Source: Kitasatospora xanthocidica (GTDB lineage: Bacteria; Actinomycetota; Actinomycetes; Streptomycetales; Streptomycetaceae). Taken from it: a stretch of 64,000 nt of DNA. Both the position numbers and the translations under genes were made by a program. The DNA is taken from assembly GCF_014656195.1 (NCBI RefSeq), contig NZ_BNBY01000023.1, positions 1 through 64,000 on the forward strand, given 5' to 3'. The notes beneath the pieces were generated by a model that was not told the origin of the DNA, searched no databases, and saw only the letters and a list, made by a program, of their open reading frames with translations. Positions 32,611 through 42,385 of the stretch are shown here, one piece after another; position 1 is the stretch's first letter, and each line of letters opens with the position of its first letter.

Positions 32611-32917
32611 GGGGGATTCTCCGCTTCTGTCAGTAGGTGTCCCTGGGCGGGCGAGAGGTGACAGTAGGCGGAGCCCTCCGGACGGCGGGTGATGGTCCGC
32701 CGCCCGTGGTGTGTCGGGCGGGGCCGCCGGGGGCCGGTCGGCTCAATCGCCCCGGTGCAGCGGCCTTCCGAGGGGAGCGCTCGCGACCCTGACGAGGGTT
32801 CACCCGTCCGGCTGGCCGACGGCGCGGCAGACGGGGGAGCCGCGGCGGAGCCGGGCTAGGGTCGGCGGGGCCGGTCCGCCCCACCACCGGGCGCACTCCG
32901 CCCACCACGGGAGAACG
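32611..32917. promoter_or_regulatory. Divergent promoter region of secreted protein and ABC importer operon
   Basis: 307 bases, no gene. TAGGGT at 32856-32861 is a typical Streptomyces -10 box and lies 56 nt before the importer start codon. A CAGTAGG direct repeat (about 32632 and 32663) is near the secreted-protein side. Confidence 0.5.
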
Positions 32918-34195
32918 ATGCCGAGGGTCCCCAGTCTCCGCTCGCGGTGGATGAGCGCCGCCGCCGGGCTGGCCGTGGTCGCCTCCGCCCTCGCGGGCTG
33001 CGGAAGCGGCGGGCAGGGCGGCCCCGTCACGCTGAACTGGTACAACTTCCCGGACGACTCCGGCGCCCTCCAGCAGGCGGCCGACCGCTGTGGGCAGCGG
33101 TCCGGCGGGCGCTACACCATCCGCTACAACAAACTGCCGCGCGGCGCGGACGGCCAGCGCCAGCAACTGGTGCGCCGGATGGCGGCGCACGACACCGGGG
33201 TCGACATCCTGGGCCTGGACGTCACCTGGCCCGCCGAGTTCGCCGAGGCCGGCTGGATCCGCGAATGGGCCGGCGAGGCGCGCGAGCGGGGCACCGCCGA
33301 CACGCTCGACGCGGCGGTGCGCACCGCGACCTGGCGGGGCCGGCTGTACGCGGTCCCGTACAACTCCAACACCCAACTCCTCTGGTACCGCGACGACCTG
33401 GTGAAGACCCCGCCCAGGACCTGGGCCGAGATGCTGGCCGCCGCCGAGGACCTGGCCCGCGCGGGCAAGCCGCACCGGGTGGAGATCCAGGGCGCCCAGT
33501 ACGAGGGGCTGACGGTCTGGTTCAACACGCTGGTCACCAGCGCCGGAGGGTCGATCCTCACCCCCGACGCGCAGGCGCCCTCGCTCGGCGCACCGGCTGT
33601 CGCGGCCGCCACGGTGATGCGGGACCTGGCGAGGTCCGTCGCCGCCGACCCCTCGCTGCCCAACCAGATGGAGGACCAGAACCGGCTCGCCATGGAGTCG
33701 GGCACGGCCGCCTTCGAACTCAACTACCCGTTCGTCTACCCCTCGATGAAGGCCAACCGGCCCGAGCTGTTCCCGCACTTCCGCTGGGCCCCGTACCCCG
33801 CCGTCACCCCCGACCGGCCCGCCAGCGTCACCATCGGCGGCATCGACCTCGCGGTGGGCGCCTACAGCCGGCACGCCGAGCTCGCCTTCGAGGCCACCCT
33901 GTGCCTGCGCGACCGGGACAACCAGCTCACCAACGCGCTGGAGGGCGGCCTCCCGCCCTCCCTGCGCAGCCTCTACCAGGCGGCGGAACTCACCCGCAGC
34001 TACCCCTTCGCGGCCGAGGTGCTCGCCGCCCTGGACTCCGCCGGCCTCCGCCCGCAGACCCCGGCCTACCAGAACGTCTCCATCGCCGTCTCCCACACCC
34101 TCTCCCCGCCCGCCGACATCCGCCCGGAGAACGACGTGGCCGACCTCCGGGGGCAGATCCAGGACGCCCTCGGCTCGAAGGGGCTGATCCCGTGA
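32918..34195 (+). CDS. Sugar ABC transporter substrate-binding lipoprotein
   Basis: 425 aa extracytoplasmic solute-binding protein of family 1. A lipoprotein signal ends in the lipobox SALAGC (Cys28). The mature part has TLNWYNFPDDSGALQQAA, VDILGLDVTWPAEFAEAGWI and YAVPYNSNTQLLWYRDDL, typical of disaccharide binders such as LpqY. The ATG at 32918 follows GGGAG. It heads an operon with two permeases and an ATPase. The likely substrate is a trehalose/maltose-type oligosaccharide, though this is a family inference, and no glycosidase or local repressor is present. Confidence 0.9.
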   Translation: MPRVPSLRSRWMSAAAGLAVVASALAGCGSGGQGGPVTLNWYNFPDDSGALQQAADRCGQRSGGRYTIRYNKLPRGADGQRQQLVRRMAAHDTGVDILGLDVTWPAEFAEAGWIREWAGEARERGTADTLDAAVRTATWRGRLYAVPYNSNTQLLWYRDDLVKTPPRTWAEMLAAAEDLARAGKPHRVEIQGAQYEGLTVWFNTLVTSAGGSILTPDAQAPSLGAPAVAAATVMRDLARSVAADPSLPNQMEDQNRLAMESGTAAFELNYPFVYPSMKANRPELFPHFRWAPYPAVTPDRPASVTIGGIDLAVGAYSRHAELAFEATLCLRDRDNQLTNALEGGLPPSLRSLYQAAELTRSYPFAAEVLAALDSAGLRPQTPAYQNVSIAVSHTLSPPADIRPENDVADLRGQIQDALGSKGLIP

Positions 34196-35142
34196 CACCC
34201 GTGACACCCGCGACACCGACCGCCGGAGCCCGCGCCGACGCCCCCCGGAGACCGGCCGGTCCGTCCCGCGGCGCCCGCCAGGAACGCCGGCTCGGCCTGC
34301 TGCTCTGCGCCCCGGCCGTCCTGGTGATGCTCGCCGTCACCGCCTACCCGATCGGCTACGCCGTCTACCTCTCGCTCCAGCGCTACGACCTGCGCTTCCC
34401 CGCGCAGGCGCACTGGGTCGGGCTCGCCAACTACGGCGCCGTGCTGACCTCGACGTACTGGTGGCAGGCGCTCGGCGTCACCGTGCTGATCACCGCGGTG
34501 TCGGTCGCCGTCGAACTGGTCCTCGGACTGGCGCTCGCCCTGGTGATGCACCGCGCCGTCTTCGGCCGGGGCACCGTCCGCACCGCCGTCCTGGTCCCGT
34601 ACGGGATCGTGACCGTCGTCGCCGCCTACTCCTGGCAGTACGCCTGGACACCGGGCACCGGTTACCTGGCCGCCCTGCTGCCGGAGGGCAGCGCCCCGCT
34701 GACCGAGCAGTGGCCCGCCGTCGCCCTGATCGTCCTCGCCGAAGTGTGGAAGACCACCCCGTTCATGGCCCTGCTCCTGCTCGCGGGCCTCGCGCTGGTG
34801 CCCGAGGAGACCGTCCGGGCGGCGATGGTGGACGGCGCGGGCTTCGGGCAGCGGCTGCGCCTGGTGATCCTGCCGCTGATGAAGCCGGCGATCCTGGTCG
34901 CCCTGCTCTTCCGCACCCTGGACGCCTTCCGGATCTTCGACAACATCTACGTGCTGACCGGCGGCTCCAACGACACCGGATCGGTGTCGATCCTCGGCTA
35001 CGACAACCTCTTCACCGCGCTCAACCTCGGCATCGGCTCGGCCGTCTCGGTCCTGATCTTCGGCTGCGTCGCCCTGATCGCCCTGGTCTTCGTCAAGCTG
35101 TTCGGCGCGGCCGCCCCGGGCGCCGGACCGGAGCGCCGATGA
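34192..35142 (+). CDS. Sugar ABC transporter permease (MalF-like)
   Basis: 316 aa, six predicted membrane helices after a Pro/Ala-rich basic N terminus. The transporter EAA loop is EETVRAAMVDGAGFGQRLRL with the conserved G. GTG 34192 overlaps the stop of the binding-protein gene (GTGA), indicating coupled translation. It pairs with the permease encoded next. The ATG-less start and a short CACCCGTGA repeat at the N terminus leave some doubt on the exact first residue. Confidence 0.9.
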   Translation: MTPVTPATPTAGARADAPRRPAGPSRGARQERRLGLLLCAPAVLVMLAVTAYPIGYAVYLSLQRYDLRFPAQAHWVGLANYGAVLTSTYWWQALGVTVLITAVSVAVELVLGLALALVMHRAVFGRGTVRTAVLVPYGIVTVVAAYSWQYAWTPGTGYLAALLPEGSAPLTEQWPAVALIVLAEVWKTTPFMALLLLAGLALVPEETVRAAMVDGAGFGQRLRLVILPLMKPAILVALLFRTLDAFRIFDNIYVLTGGSNDTGSVSILGYDNLFTALNLGIGSAVSVLIFGCVALIALVFVKLFGAAAPGAGPERR

Positions 35143-35996
35143 GCGCCCGTCCGAGCACCCGCCTGAGCACCCGTCAAGCCCGCAGCCTCACCGGCTGGGG
35201 CATCGCCAACCTGGCCGTCGTGCTCTACGCGCTCTTCCCGGTCTGGTGGATCGTCGCGCTCTCCTTCAAGGACCCGGCCACCCTCTCCGACGGCGACTTC
35301 GTGCCGCGCACCTGGACCTGGGCCAACTACCGGGGCATCTTCCGGACCTCGGAGTTCACCCGGGCCCTGGTGAACTCGATCGGGATCGCGGTGATCGCCA
35401 CCACCGTCGCCGTCGTCCTCGGCACCATGGCCGCCTACGCGGTGGCCCGGCTGCGCTTCCCCGGCAAGCGGCTGCTGATCGGGGTCTCCCTGCTGATCGC
35501 GATGTTCCCGCCGATCTCGCTGGTCTCGCCGCTGTTCGACATCGAGCGGGTGCTCGGCCTCTTCGACACCTGGGCCGGGCTGATCATCCCGTACATGACC
35601 TTCTCGCTGCCGCTGGCGATCTACACGCTCTCGGCGTTCTTCCGGGAGATCCCCTGGGACCTGGAGAAGGCCGCCAAGGTCGACGGCGCCACCCCCTGGC
35701 AGGCGTTCCGGCTGGTCATCGCGCCATTGGCGGCGCCTGGCGTGTTCACCACCGGCATCCTGGTCTTCATCTTCTGCTGGAACGACTTCCTGTTCGCGAT
35801 CTCGCTGACCTCCACCACCTCGGCCCGGACCGTCCCGGCCGCCATCGCCTTCTTCACCGGGAGCTCCCAGTTCGAGCAGCCGACCGGCTCGATCGCGGCC
35901 GCCGCCGTGATCATCACGATCCCGATCGTCGTCTTCGTGCTGCTGTTCCAGCGCCGCATCGTCGCCGGGCTGACCGCCGGCGCAGTCAAGGGCTGA
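35139..35996 (+). CDS. Sugar ABC transporter permease (MalG-like)
   Basis: 285 aa, six membrane helices. The EAA motif is IPWDLEKAAKVDGATPWQAF and the C-terminal pattern FCWNDFLFAISLTS is typical of MalG/CUT1 inner-membrane subunits. The ATG overlaps the previous stop (ATGA). It forms the heterodimeric channel with the upstream permease. A 75-nt gap with short CAGGACCCA repeats separates it from the ATPase gene. Confidence 0.92.
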   Translation: MSARPSTRLSTRQARSLTGWGIANLAVVLYALFPVWWIVALSFKDPATLSDGDFVPRTWTWANYRGIFRTSEFTRALVNSIGIAVIATTVAVVLGTMAAYAVARLRFPGKRLLIGVSLLIAMFPPISLVSPLFDIERVLGLFDTWAGLIIPYMTFSLPLAIYTLSAFFREIPWDLEKAAKVDGATPWQAFRLVIAPLAAPGVFTTGILVFIFCWNDFLFAISLTSTTSARTVPAAIAFFTGSSQFEQPTGSIAAAAVIITIPIVVFVLLFQRRIVAGLTAGAVKG

Positions 35997-36071
35997 GGCC
36001 CGCAGGACCCACAGGACTCGCAGGACCCACAGGATGAGACCGCCCCACCCGGCGGACCAGGAAGGCGGACC

Positions 36072-37256
36072 GTGGCCGAGATCGTCCTCGACGGCATCAC
36101 CAAGCGCTACCCGGACGGCGCCCTCGCCGTCCGCGGCGTCGACCTCACCATCGCCGACGGCGAGTTCGTGATCCTGGTCGGCCCGTCGGGCTGCGGCAAG
36201 TCCACCACGCTCAACATGATCGCCGGGCTGGAGGACATCACCGAGGGCACCCTGCGGATCGCCGGACAGGTCGTCAACGACCGCGCGCCCAAGGACCGGG
36301 ACATCGCGATGGTCTTCCAGAGCTACGCCCTCTACCCGCACATGAGCGTGCGCGACAACATGGGCTTCGCGCTGCGCCTGGCCAAGGCCGACAAGGCGAC
36401 CATCGCCGCCAAGGTGGAGGAGGCCGCGCGCATCCTGGACCTCACCCAGCACCTCGACCGAAAGCCCGCCAACCTCTCCGGCGGCCAGCGCCAGCGGGTC
36501 GCGATGGGGCGGGCGATCGTCCGCGACCCCAAGGCCTTCCTGATGGACGAGCCGCTCTCCAACCTCGACGCCAAGCTCCGGGTCCAGATGCGCACCCAGA
36601 TCGCCGCGCTCCAGCGCCGCCTCGGCACCACCACCGTCTACGTCACCCACGACCAGGTGGAGGCGATGACGCTGGGCGACCGGGTGGTCGTCATGCGGGC
36701 CGGCGTCGTCCAGCAGGTCGGCTCGCCGCAGGAGCTGTACGACGAGCCGGTGAACCTGTTCGTGGCCGGGTTCATCGGCTCGCCCGGCATGAACTTCCTC
36801 GGCGCCGCGCTCGCGGAGAACACCCTGCGCACCTCGCTGGGCGCGCTGCCGCTGGACGACCGCACCCGGCGCGCGCTGGAACGCGCGGACGCGCCGCGCG
36901 ACCTGATCGTCGGCATCCGCCCCGAGGACTTCGAGGACGCCGCCCTGGGCGAGCACACCGGCGGGGCCGTCTGCACCGTCACCGTCGAGGTCAGGGAGTC
37001 CGTGGGCTCGGACGTGTACGTCCACTTCGCGGAGGAGGGCGGGCCGGTGCCGACCGAGGAGCTCGCCGAGCTCGCGGCCGACTCGGGCCGGGCCGACACC
37101 GGCCTGCAGGAGCACCGCGTCGTCGCGCGGCTGAGCACCGCGACCCGCGCCGCCGAGGGCGGCCCGCTGGACCTGTGGGTCGACACCGCGCGGATCCACG
37201 TCTTCGACCCCCGCACCGGGGCCAACCTGACCCACCCGGAACGCGCGGCGGGGTAG
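36072..37256 (+). CDS. Sugar ABC transporter ATPase (MsiK/UgpC-like)
   Basis: 394 aa CUT1 ATPase. Walker A GPSGCGKST, Q-loop VFQSYALYPHMSV, signature LSGGQRQRVAMGRAI, Walker B KAFLMDEPLSNLDA, H-loop VYVTHDQVEAM. The C-terminal OB/TOBE regulatory domain spans about 240-390. Start GTG 36072. Many Streptomyces CUT1 importers lack their own ATPase and share MsiK; this operon carries one of its own. Confidence 0.94.
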   Translation: MAEIVLDGITKRYPDGALAVRGVDLTIADGEFVILVGPSGCGKSTTLNMIAGLEDITEGTLRIAGQVVNDRAPKDRDIAMVFQSYALYPHMSVRDNMGFALRLAKADKATIAAKVEEAARILDLTQHLDRKPANLSGGQRQRVAMGRAIVRDPKAFLMDEPLSNLDAKLRVQMRTQIAALQRRLGTTTVYVTHDQVEAMTLGDRVVVMRAGVVQQVGSPQELYDEPVNLFVAGFIGSPGMNFLGAALAENTLRTSLGALPLDDRTRRALERADAPRDLIVGIRPEDFEDAALGEHTGGAVCTVTVEVRESVGSDVYVHFAEEGGPVPTEELAELAADSGRADTGLQEHRVVARLSTATRAAEGGPLDLWVDTARIHVFDPRTGANLTHPERAAG

Positions 37257-37311
37257 CCGGTCACCCCGGCTCGGGAGCCGGGCCCTCGTCACGGAGGGCA
37301 CCGCGGTGGTG

Positions 37312-37695
37312 TCAGGCTGCTCCGCCCTGCTGGCGGCTCATCCAGTCCGCGATGGCCTCCTCGGTGCGGGCGAGCTCGTCGGTGGGGCTGAACTGCAGCA
37401 GCTCGGTGCCGGCGTCGACGTACGGGCGGTGGCCCGGCGGCTGGTAGAAGGCGTCACCGGCCTCGTACACCTCCTCCTTGTCCCCGGAGACGAAGCGCAG
37501 GCGGCCGGCGATGACGTAGCCCCAGTGCGGGCACTGGCACGACCCGTCGGGCAGGGCCTGCAGCGGGCCGTCCAGGTCGGCGTCGGCGGCGAAGGAGACG
37601 AATTCGACGGTGTACCCGTCCATCTCCTCGCGGCGGTCGGTCACCGGCCCGAACTCCTGGACCCGCGTCGCGGATTGCTTGGAAACCTTCGGCAT
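37312..37695 (-). CDS. Cupin-domain protein
   Basis: 127 aa single cupin barrel. DGSCQCPHWGYVIAGRLRF matches the first cupin motif with its Cys/His region, and EEVYEAGDAFYQPPGHRPY the second. The metal-binding set is degenerate (one clear His per motif), so enzymatic activity is uncertain. The ATG at 37695 follows AGGAG. Transcribed alone, convergent with the ABC importer operon. Confidence 0.85.
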   Translation of the reverse strand: MPKVSKQSATRVQEFGPVTDRREEMDGYTVEFVSFAADADLDGPLQALPDGSCQCPHWGYVIAGRLRFVSGDKEEVYEAGDAFYQPPGHRPYVDAGTELLQFSPTDELARTEEAIADWMSRQQGGAA

Positions 37696-37877
37696 CGGTA
37701 CGGCTCCTCTCGGTGACGACCCCCGAGACTTCCCGTCATGTCGAGTCGACCACCCCGGACGGCCGGGCGCATCCGGGGTGGGGAGGGCCGGGGGTGTCAG
37801 GCGCTTGGCGCCGGGGAAGGCCGGCCTTCCTGAGGTGAGCCGTCCCTTACTCTCTGCGATTCGTTGTTCCACGGTCA

Positions 37878-39146
37878 TCAGCTGGTGCTTTCCCCGGCCG
37901 GGCGGACGGCCACGAGCAGGGCCAGGGCCGCTGCCTGGACGAGCGCCACCGTCGCGACCAGGGCCGGCACCGACACCTCGTACAGCGTGCCGGTCAGGGC
38001 GCCGCCCGCGAGGGTCGCGACGCCGACGACGGCGGCGAACACGCCGTAGGCGGTGGCGCGGTGACCGGTCGGCACCAGGTCGGCGACGGTGGCGCGCAGC
38101 GTCGACTCCTGCACGCCCATCACCGCTCCCCACAGCAGGACGCCGGCGACCACGGCGGCCCGGGTGCCGCTGAAGGCGAGCGCGGTCATCGCGGCGACCA
38201 GCACCGGCAGCACCGCGAGGACCCGCGGGCCCACCCGGTCGTACAGCCAGCCGGTGGCGAGCGCGACGACGGCGTCGGCGAGCATCGCCGCCGCGTACAG
38301 CACCGGCACCAGCGACGCGGACACCAGGTGACGGTGGACCAGGTGGAAGGAGACCACGCCGAAAGTCGCGAAGCCGGTGGTCGTCGCCGCGGTGAAGGCC
38401 GCGTACACCCAGAACGCCCGGGGCAGCCGGGCGCGCCGGCCCGCTTCGCCGTCCGCCGGGCGGGTGGCGGCGGGCTCGTAGCGGGCGGGCTCGGGCACCC
38501 GGGCGCGCAGCCACAGCAGCAGGGCGAGCGCCGCGACGCCCGGGACGGCGAGGACGCCCAGCGCGGGCCCGTAGCCTCCGGTCACCGCCAGCACCCCGGC
38601 CACGGTCAGCGGGCCGATCACCGCCCCGAACTGGTCGAGCGCCTCGTGCACCGCGAACCCCCGGCCCCGGCCGGTGGCGGCGGTGGCGTGCGAGAGCAGG
38701 GTGTCCTTGGCGGGGGACCGTACGGCCTTGCCGACCCGCTCGGCCACCACCAGCACGCACGCCGCGGTGAGCGTCCCGGCCACGCCCAGCAGCGGCACGG
38801 CGGCGACGGTCAGCGCGTACCCGGCGACGGTCAGCGCCCAGAACCGGCCGGTACGGTCCGCCAGCGGCCCGGACAGCAGCCGGAGTCCGAGGGCCGCGGC
38901 CTCCCCGGCGCCGGTGACCACGCCGACCACCAGCGCCGACGCGCCCAGGGAGGCCAGCAGCGGGCCGGTGACGGACCGGGCGCCCTCGTAGACGAAGTCC
39001 GCGAGGAGGCTCACCACACCGAACCAGACGACGAACCGCCACGGCCGCAGGCCCGGCGACCGCTCCGCCGGGGCGGCGGGCCGGTCCGGCCCCGAGGGGT
39101 CCGTGCCGGGGTCCCTGCCGGGGTCCGTTCCGGGGTTCGTCCCCAC
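37878..39146 (-). CDS. MFS transporter
   Basis: 422 aa, 12 membrane helices. Markers are VVWFGVVSLLADFVYEGARS in TM1, GPLADRTGRFWALTVAGY (motif A) and KAVRSPAKDTLLSHA. It resembles the putative efflux MFS group near YfkF/NarK-like permeases with a GARS motif. GTG 39146 has GGAGG upstream. Residues 2-17 consist of GTDP/GRDP repeats encoded by four 12-bp DNA repeats (39099-39146). Substrate unknown. Confidence 0.87.
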   Translation of the reverse strand: MGTNPGTDPGRDPGTDPSGPDRPAAPAERSPGLRPWRFVVWFGVVSLLADFVYEGARSVTGPLLASLGASALVVGVVTGAGEAAALGLRLLSGPLADRTGRFWALTVAGYALTVAAVPLLGVAGTLTAACVLVVAERVGKAVRSPAKDTLLSHATAATGRGRGFAVHEALDQFGAVIGPLTVAGVLAVTGGYGPALGVLAVPGVAALALLLWLRARVPEPARYEPAATRPADGEAGRRARLPRAFWVYAAFTAATTTGFATFGVVSFHLVHRHLVSASLVPVLYAAAMLADAVVALATGWLYDRVGPRVLAVLPVLVAAMTALAFSGTRAAVVAGVLLWGAVMGVQESTLRATVADLVPTGHRATAYGVFAAVVGVATLAGGALTGTLYEVSVPALVATVALVQAAALALLVAVRPAGESTS

Positions 39147-39372
39147 GATGCCTCCGCGATCGCCGAGCCGGTGAACGACGGCTCCCGGCCCGGGCCGTTG
39201 CGTGCGGGTGCGGGTGCGAGACCGGCGCGGGATCGGGATCGGCCTCACGATAGCGGAGCCCGCGGGCCGTTCCCGGTACCGGCCGAGGTGCGTACGGGCG
39301 GGAGCGGGAGTTGGCTGGAACCACGGGGTTCCGGACCGCGACGCAGCGGCCGGGAGTGAAGGGAGCGGTGTC

Positions 39373-39672
39373 ATGGCTGTGGTGATGTCGATGCGCTGGG
39401 CCGGGGTCACCCCCGGGCAGTACGACACCGTGCGGGACGCGGTGCGGTGGGAGGAACTCGCGCCGGCCGGCGCGCACCTGCACGTCGCCTGGTTCGACGC
39501 GCAGAGCCTGCACGTGACCGACGTGTGGGAGTCCCAGCAGGCCTTCGAGGCGTTCTTCGCCGAACGGCTGGCGCCCGCGGTCGAGAAGGCCGGCATCGCC
39601 GGCGAGCCCGAGGTGGCGTTCAGCTCGCTCCACCGGCGGTTCATCGTCGAGGGCGTCACCGGCGCCGCGTGA
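39373..39672 (+). CDS. Small dimeric alpha/beta-barrel-like protein
   Basis: 99 aa. MAVVMSMRWAGVTPGQYDTV, then LHVAWFDAQSLHVTDVWESQ and FEAFFAERLAPAVEKAGI give the strand-helix order of the ferredoxin-like ABM/NIPSNAP fold. No catalytic residues are clear. The ATG at 39373 follows GGGAG. Function unknown. Confidence 0.75.
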   Translation: MAVVMSMRWAGVTPGQYDTVRDAVRWEELAPAGAHLHVAWFDAQSLHVTDVWESQQAFEAFFAERLAPAVEKAGIAGEPEVAFSSLHRRFIVEGVTGAA

Positions 39673-39725
39673 GCGCGGACCGCGGGTGCTCCCCGTGGGC
39701 ACCCGCGCCGCCGTGACGCGGCACG

Positions 39726-41174
39726 TCAGCAGCCGCCGGGAGCCCGTCGGGACCACGGGCGGGCCCGTTCCAGCTGCCCGGCGAGGCGCAGCAGGGTGGC
39801 CTCCCCACCGGGTCGGCCGAGGACGTGCACACCGATGGGCAGGCCCGTCGCGGAGCGGTACAGCGGGACGGACATCGCGGGCGCCCCGGTGAGGTTGGCG
39901 ACGACGGCCGGGAAGGCGACGAACGGCGCGGCGGCGCGCGCGGTGCGCCAGGGGTCGTCCTCGGTGGAGGTCATCTCGCCGAGCGGGAGCGGGGGTCGGG
40001 CCAGCGTCGGGGTGAGCCAGAGGTCGTACCGGGTGAGGAACCCGGCGACGGTCCGGGCGAAGGACTGCAGGGTGGTGACGGCCAGCAGGTAGTCGCCCGC
40101 GGAGACCCGGCGGCCGTGCTCCCAGGAGGCCCGGGTGTACGGCTCCAGCTCCTCGGGCCGTGGCGGGCGGCCGAGTTCGCGGGTCCAGTAGGCGACGATC
40201 CAGGCCATGGCGGCGCCGAAGACGGTACCGATGGCGTCGCTCACCTCGTCGGTGAGGCCGGGCAGGTGCGCCTCGGCCGGTTCGTGTCCGAGGCCCGCGC
40301 ACAGCCGGACTGCGTCGTCGAGCGCGGCGGCGCAGTCCGGGTGGACGGGGTGGCCGCCGGCGGTGCGCAGGCTGTACGCGATCCGCAGCCGTCCGGGCTC
40401 CCGGTCCACCTCGGCGCGGAACGGACCGGCCGCCGGGGGAGCGGGGTACGGGTCGCCCGGCTCGGGCCCGGCGACGGCGTCCAGCAGGGCGGCGGAGTCG
40501 CGCACGGTGCGGGTGAGGGCGTGCTCGGCCGCCCAGCCGCCGAAGGCGTCGCCGTACGCGGGGCCCAGCGGCACCCGGGCGCGGCCGGGCTTGAGGCCGA
40601 ACAGGCCGCAGCAGGAGGCGGGGAAGCGCAGCGAGCCGCCCGCGTCGTTGCCGTGGGCGGCCGGGACGAGCCGGGCGGCGACGGCCGCCGCGGATCCCCC
40701 GGAGGAGCCGCCGGTGGTGCGGGTCCGGTCCCAGGGGTTGCGGGTGGGGCCGTGCAGCAGCGGCTCGCAGGTCGGGCTCATGCCGAACTCGGGGGTGTTG
40801 GTCTTGCCGAGGAGGACCAGCCCGGCGGCGCGCAGCCGCCGGACGAGTTCCTGGTCGCGGCGGGACACGTGGTCGCGAAGGAAGGCCGAGCCCTCGGTGA
40901 AGCGCACCCCGGCCTGCTCGGTCGCGAGGTCCTTGAGCAGGTACGGGACACCGCGGAACGGGCCGTCGGGCAGCCCGGCGCGGACCTGGTCCAGGGCGCG
41001 GTCGAAGGCGGGCGTGATCACCGCGTTGAGGCCCGGGTCGAGCCGCTCGATCCGGGCGATCGCCGCGGTGACCAGCTCCTCGGCGCTCACCGTCCCCGCG
41101 CGCACCAGGGCCGCCTGGTCGGTGGCGTCGAGCGCGGTCAGGGCGTCGGCGTCGGAGGCGGTGAGCGTGGTCAC
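39726..41174 (-). CDS. Amidase (amidase signature family)
   Basis: 482 aa. The Ser-cisSer-Lys triad is visible: Lys in YLLKDLATE, the Ser-rich stretch RTTGGSSGGSAAAVAA with the two Ser, and the DAGGSLRFPASCCGLFGLKP segment. Substrate is unknown (aliphatic or aryl amides, possibly a tailoring hydrolase). GTG 41174 overlaps the methyltransferase stop codon (GTGA), so the two genes are translationally coupled and their functions may be linked. Length is normal. Confidence 0.92.
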   Translation of the reverse strand: MTTLTASDADALTALDATDQAALVRAGTVSAEELVTAAIARIERLDPGLNAVITPAFDRALDQVRAGLPDGPFRGVPYLLKDLATEQAGVRFTEGSAFLRDHVSRRDQELVRRLRAAGLVLLGKTNTPEFGMSPTCEPLLHGPTRNPWDRTRTTGGSSGGSAAAVAARLVPAAHGNDAGGSLRFPASCCGLFGLKPGRARVPLGPAYGDAFGGWAAEHALTRTVRDSAALLDAVAGPEPGDPYPAPPAAGPFRAEVDREPGRLRIAYSLRTAGGHPVHPDCAAALDDAVRLCAGLGHEPAEAHLPGLTDEVSDAIGTVFGAAMAWIVAYWTRELGRPPRPEELEPYTRASWEHGRRVSAGDYLLAVTTLQSFARTVAGFLTRYDLWLTPTLARPPLPLGEMTSTEDDPWRTARAAAPFVAFPAVVANLTGAPAMSVPLYRSATGLPIGVHVLGRPGGEATLLRLAGQLERARPWSRRAPGGC

Positions 41175-42274
41175 GGCCGGGCCTCCAGGAGGATGTTGAG
41201 CGGTGCGCTGTCCTCGGCGACCCGCCGGACCCGGGTGAACCCGCCCGCCGCGAGCACCTCGCGCAGCCGGGCCTCGCCGGCCATCGTGCCGAGCGCCGCG
41301 GCGCCGGTCTGGGCGAGCGAGGACGGGGTGCAGACCAGGGTGGAGATCGCGTAGCCGACGCGGGCGTACGGGTTGGCGAAGTCGTCGGCGAAGCGGTCGG
41401 CGGCCAGCGGCTCGACGACCAGGACGGCGCCGCCCGGTGCGAGCGCGGCCCGGGCGTGCGCGGCGGCGGCGACCGGGTCGCCCATGTCGTGCAGCGAGTC
41501 GGTGAAGGTGACCAGGTCGTAACCGTGGCCGGGGAAGCCGGCGGCGTCGGCGACCTCGAACGCGGCCCGTCCGTCGAGCCCGGCCTCGGCGGCGGCCGCG
41601 CGGGCGTGGGCGACGGCGGAGTCGTCGGGGTCGAAGCCGGTGACGGTGGTGCGCGGCCACCGCTGAGCGATCAGGATCGAGGACAGGCCGTGGCCGCAGC
41701 CGATGTCGGCGACCTCGGCGCCCGCTTCGAGCCTGGGCACGATGCCCTCGACGGCGGGGATCCAGGCGGCGATCAGACCGTGCACGTAGGCGGGGCGGGT
41801 GAAGCGCTCCTGGGCCAGCCCGAGCGCCGGGTGGTGCTCGCCCCAGCCCATGCCGCCGCCGGTGCGGAAGAAGCCCTCGATCCGGTCGAGGTCCGCCCAG
41901 AGCGCCGTGAGGCCGGGGAAGACGCCGATCAGCGCGGTCGGGGACTCGTCGTCGGCGAGGACGGCGGCGTACGCGTCGGTGAGGGTGAAGGTGTCCGCCG
42001 CGGGGTCGTAGTCCAGGTAGCCGGCGACAGCGACGCCGCGCAGCCACTCCCGGACGTACCGCTCGACCAGGCCGGTGCGGTCGGCGAGCGCGACGGGGGT
42101 GAGGGGGCCGGCCCCGGCCAGGGCGCGGAACAGGCCGAGCCGGTCGCCGAGCACGACCAGCGGTGCGGTGCAGTTGACGCCGAGCTCGCCGAAGACGTGG
42201 CCCACGGCGGCTTCCAGTCGCTCGGGGTCCACCGTCGTCCCGGACGGGGTCGGGGTTTCGGTCGATGTGGCCAT
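41171..42274 (-). CDS. SAM-dependent methyltransferase with N-terminal winged helix (Rv2258c-like)
   Basis: 367 aa. The N-terminal winged-helix dimerisation domain (about 15-100) has GPLTPVALADRTGLVERYVR. The class I methyltransferase domain has the SAM motif VADIGCGHGLSSILIAQRW and VTGFDPDDSAVAHARA, then FTDSLHDMGDP. It resembles the mycobacterial Rv2258c type. The ATG at 42274 follows AAGAGGTG. Coupled to an amidase gene. Substrate unknown. Confidence 0.88.
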   Translation of the reverse strand: MATSTETPTPSGTTVDPERLEAAVGHVFGELGVNCTAPLVVLGDRLGLFRALAGAGPLTPVALADRTGLVERYVREWLRGVAVAGYLDYDPAADTFTLTDAYAAVLADDESPTALIGVFPGLTALWADLDRIEGFFRTGGGMGWGEHHPALGLAQERFTRPAYVHGLIAAWIPAVEGIVPRLEAGAEVADIGCGHGLSSILIAQRWPRTTVTGFDPDDSAVAHARAAAAEAGLDGRAAFEVADAAGFPGHGYDLVTFTDSLHDMGDPVAAAAHARAALAPGGAVLVVEPLAADRFADDFANPYARVGYAISTLVCTPSSLAQTGAAALGTMAGEARLREVLAAGGFTRVRRVAEDSAPLNILLEARP

Positions 42275-42320
42275 CTCGATCACCTCTTGGGAAGTCCTGG
42301 TGACCGGGAGGCGTGAGGAA

Positions 42321-42343
42321 CCGCCTCACACCCCGTGAGGCGG
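42321..42343. terminator. Hairpin between the AAA regulator and methyltransferase genes
   Basis: CCGCCTCAC and GTGAGGCGG form a 9-bp stem with a 5-nt loop. It lies in a 111-bp gap that also holds a duplicated 19-bp GGTCGGGAGGGCGG-type unit (42344-42388). The hairpin probably terminates the upstream transcript. Confidence 0.55.
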
Positions 42344-42385
42344 ACGGTGGTCGGGAGGGCGGCCGGTCGTCGGGAGGGCGGACGG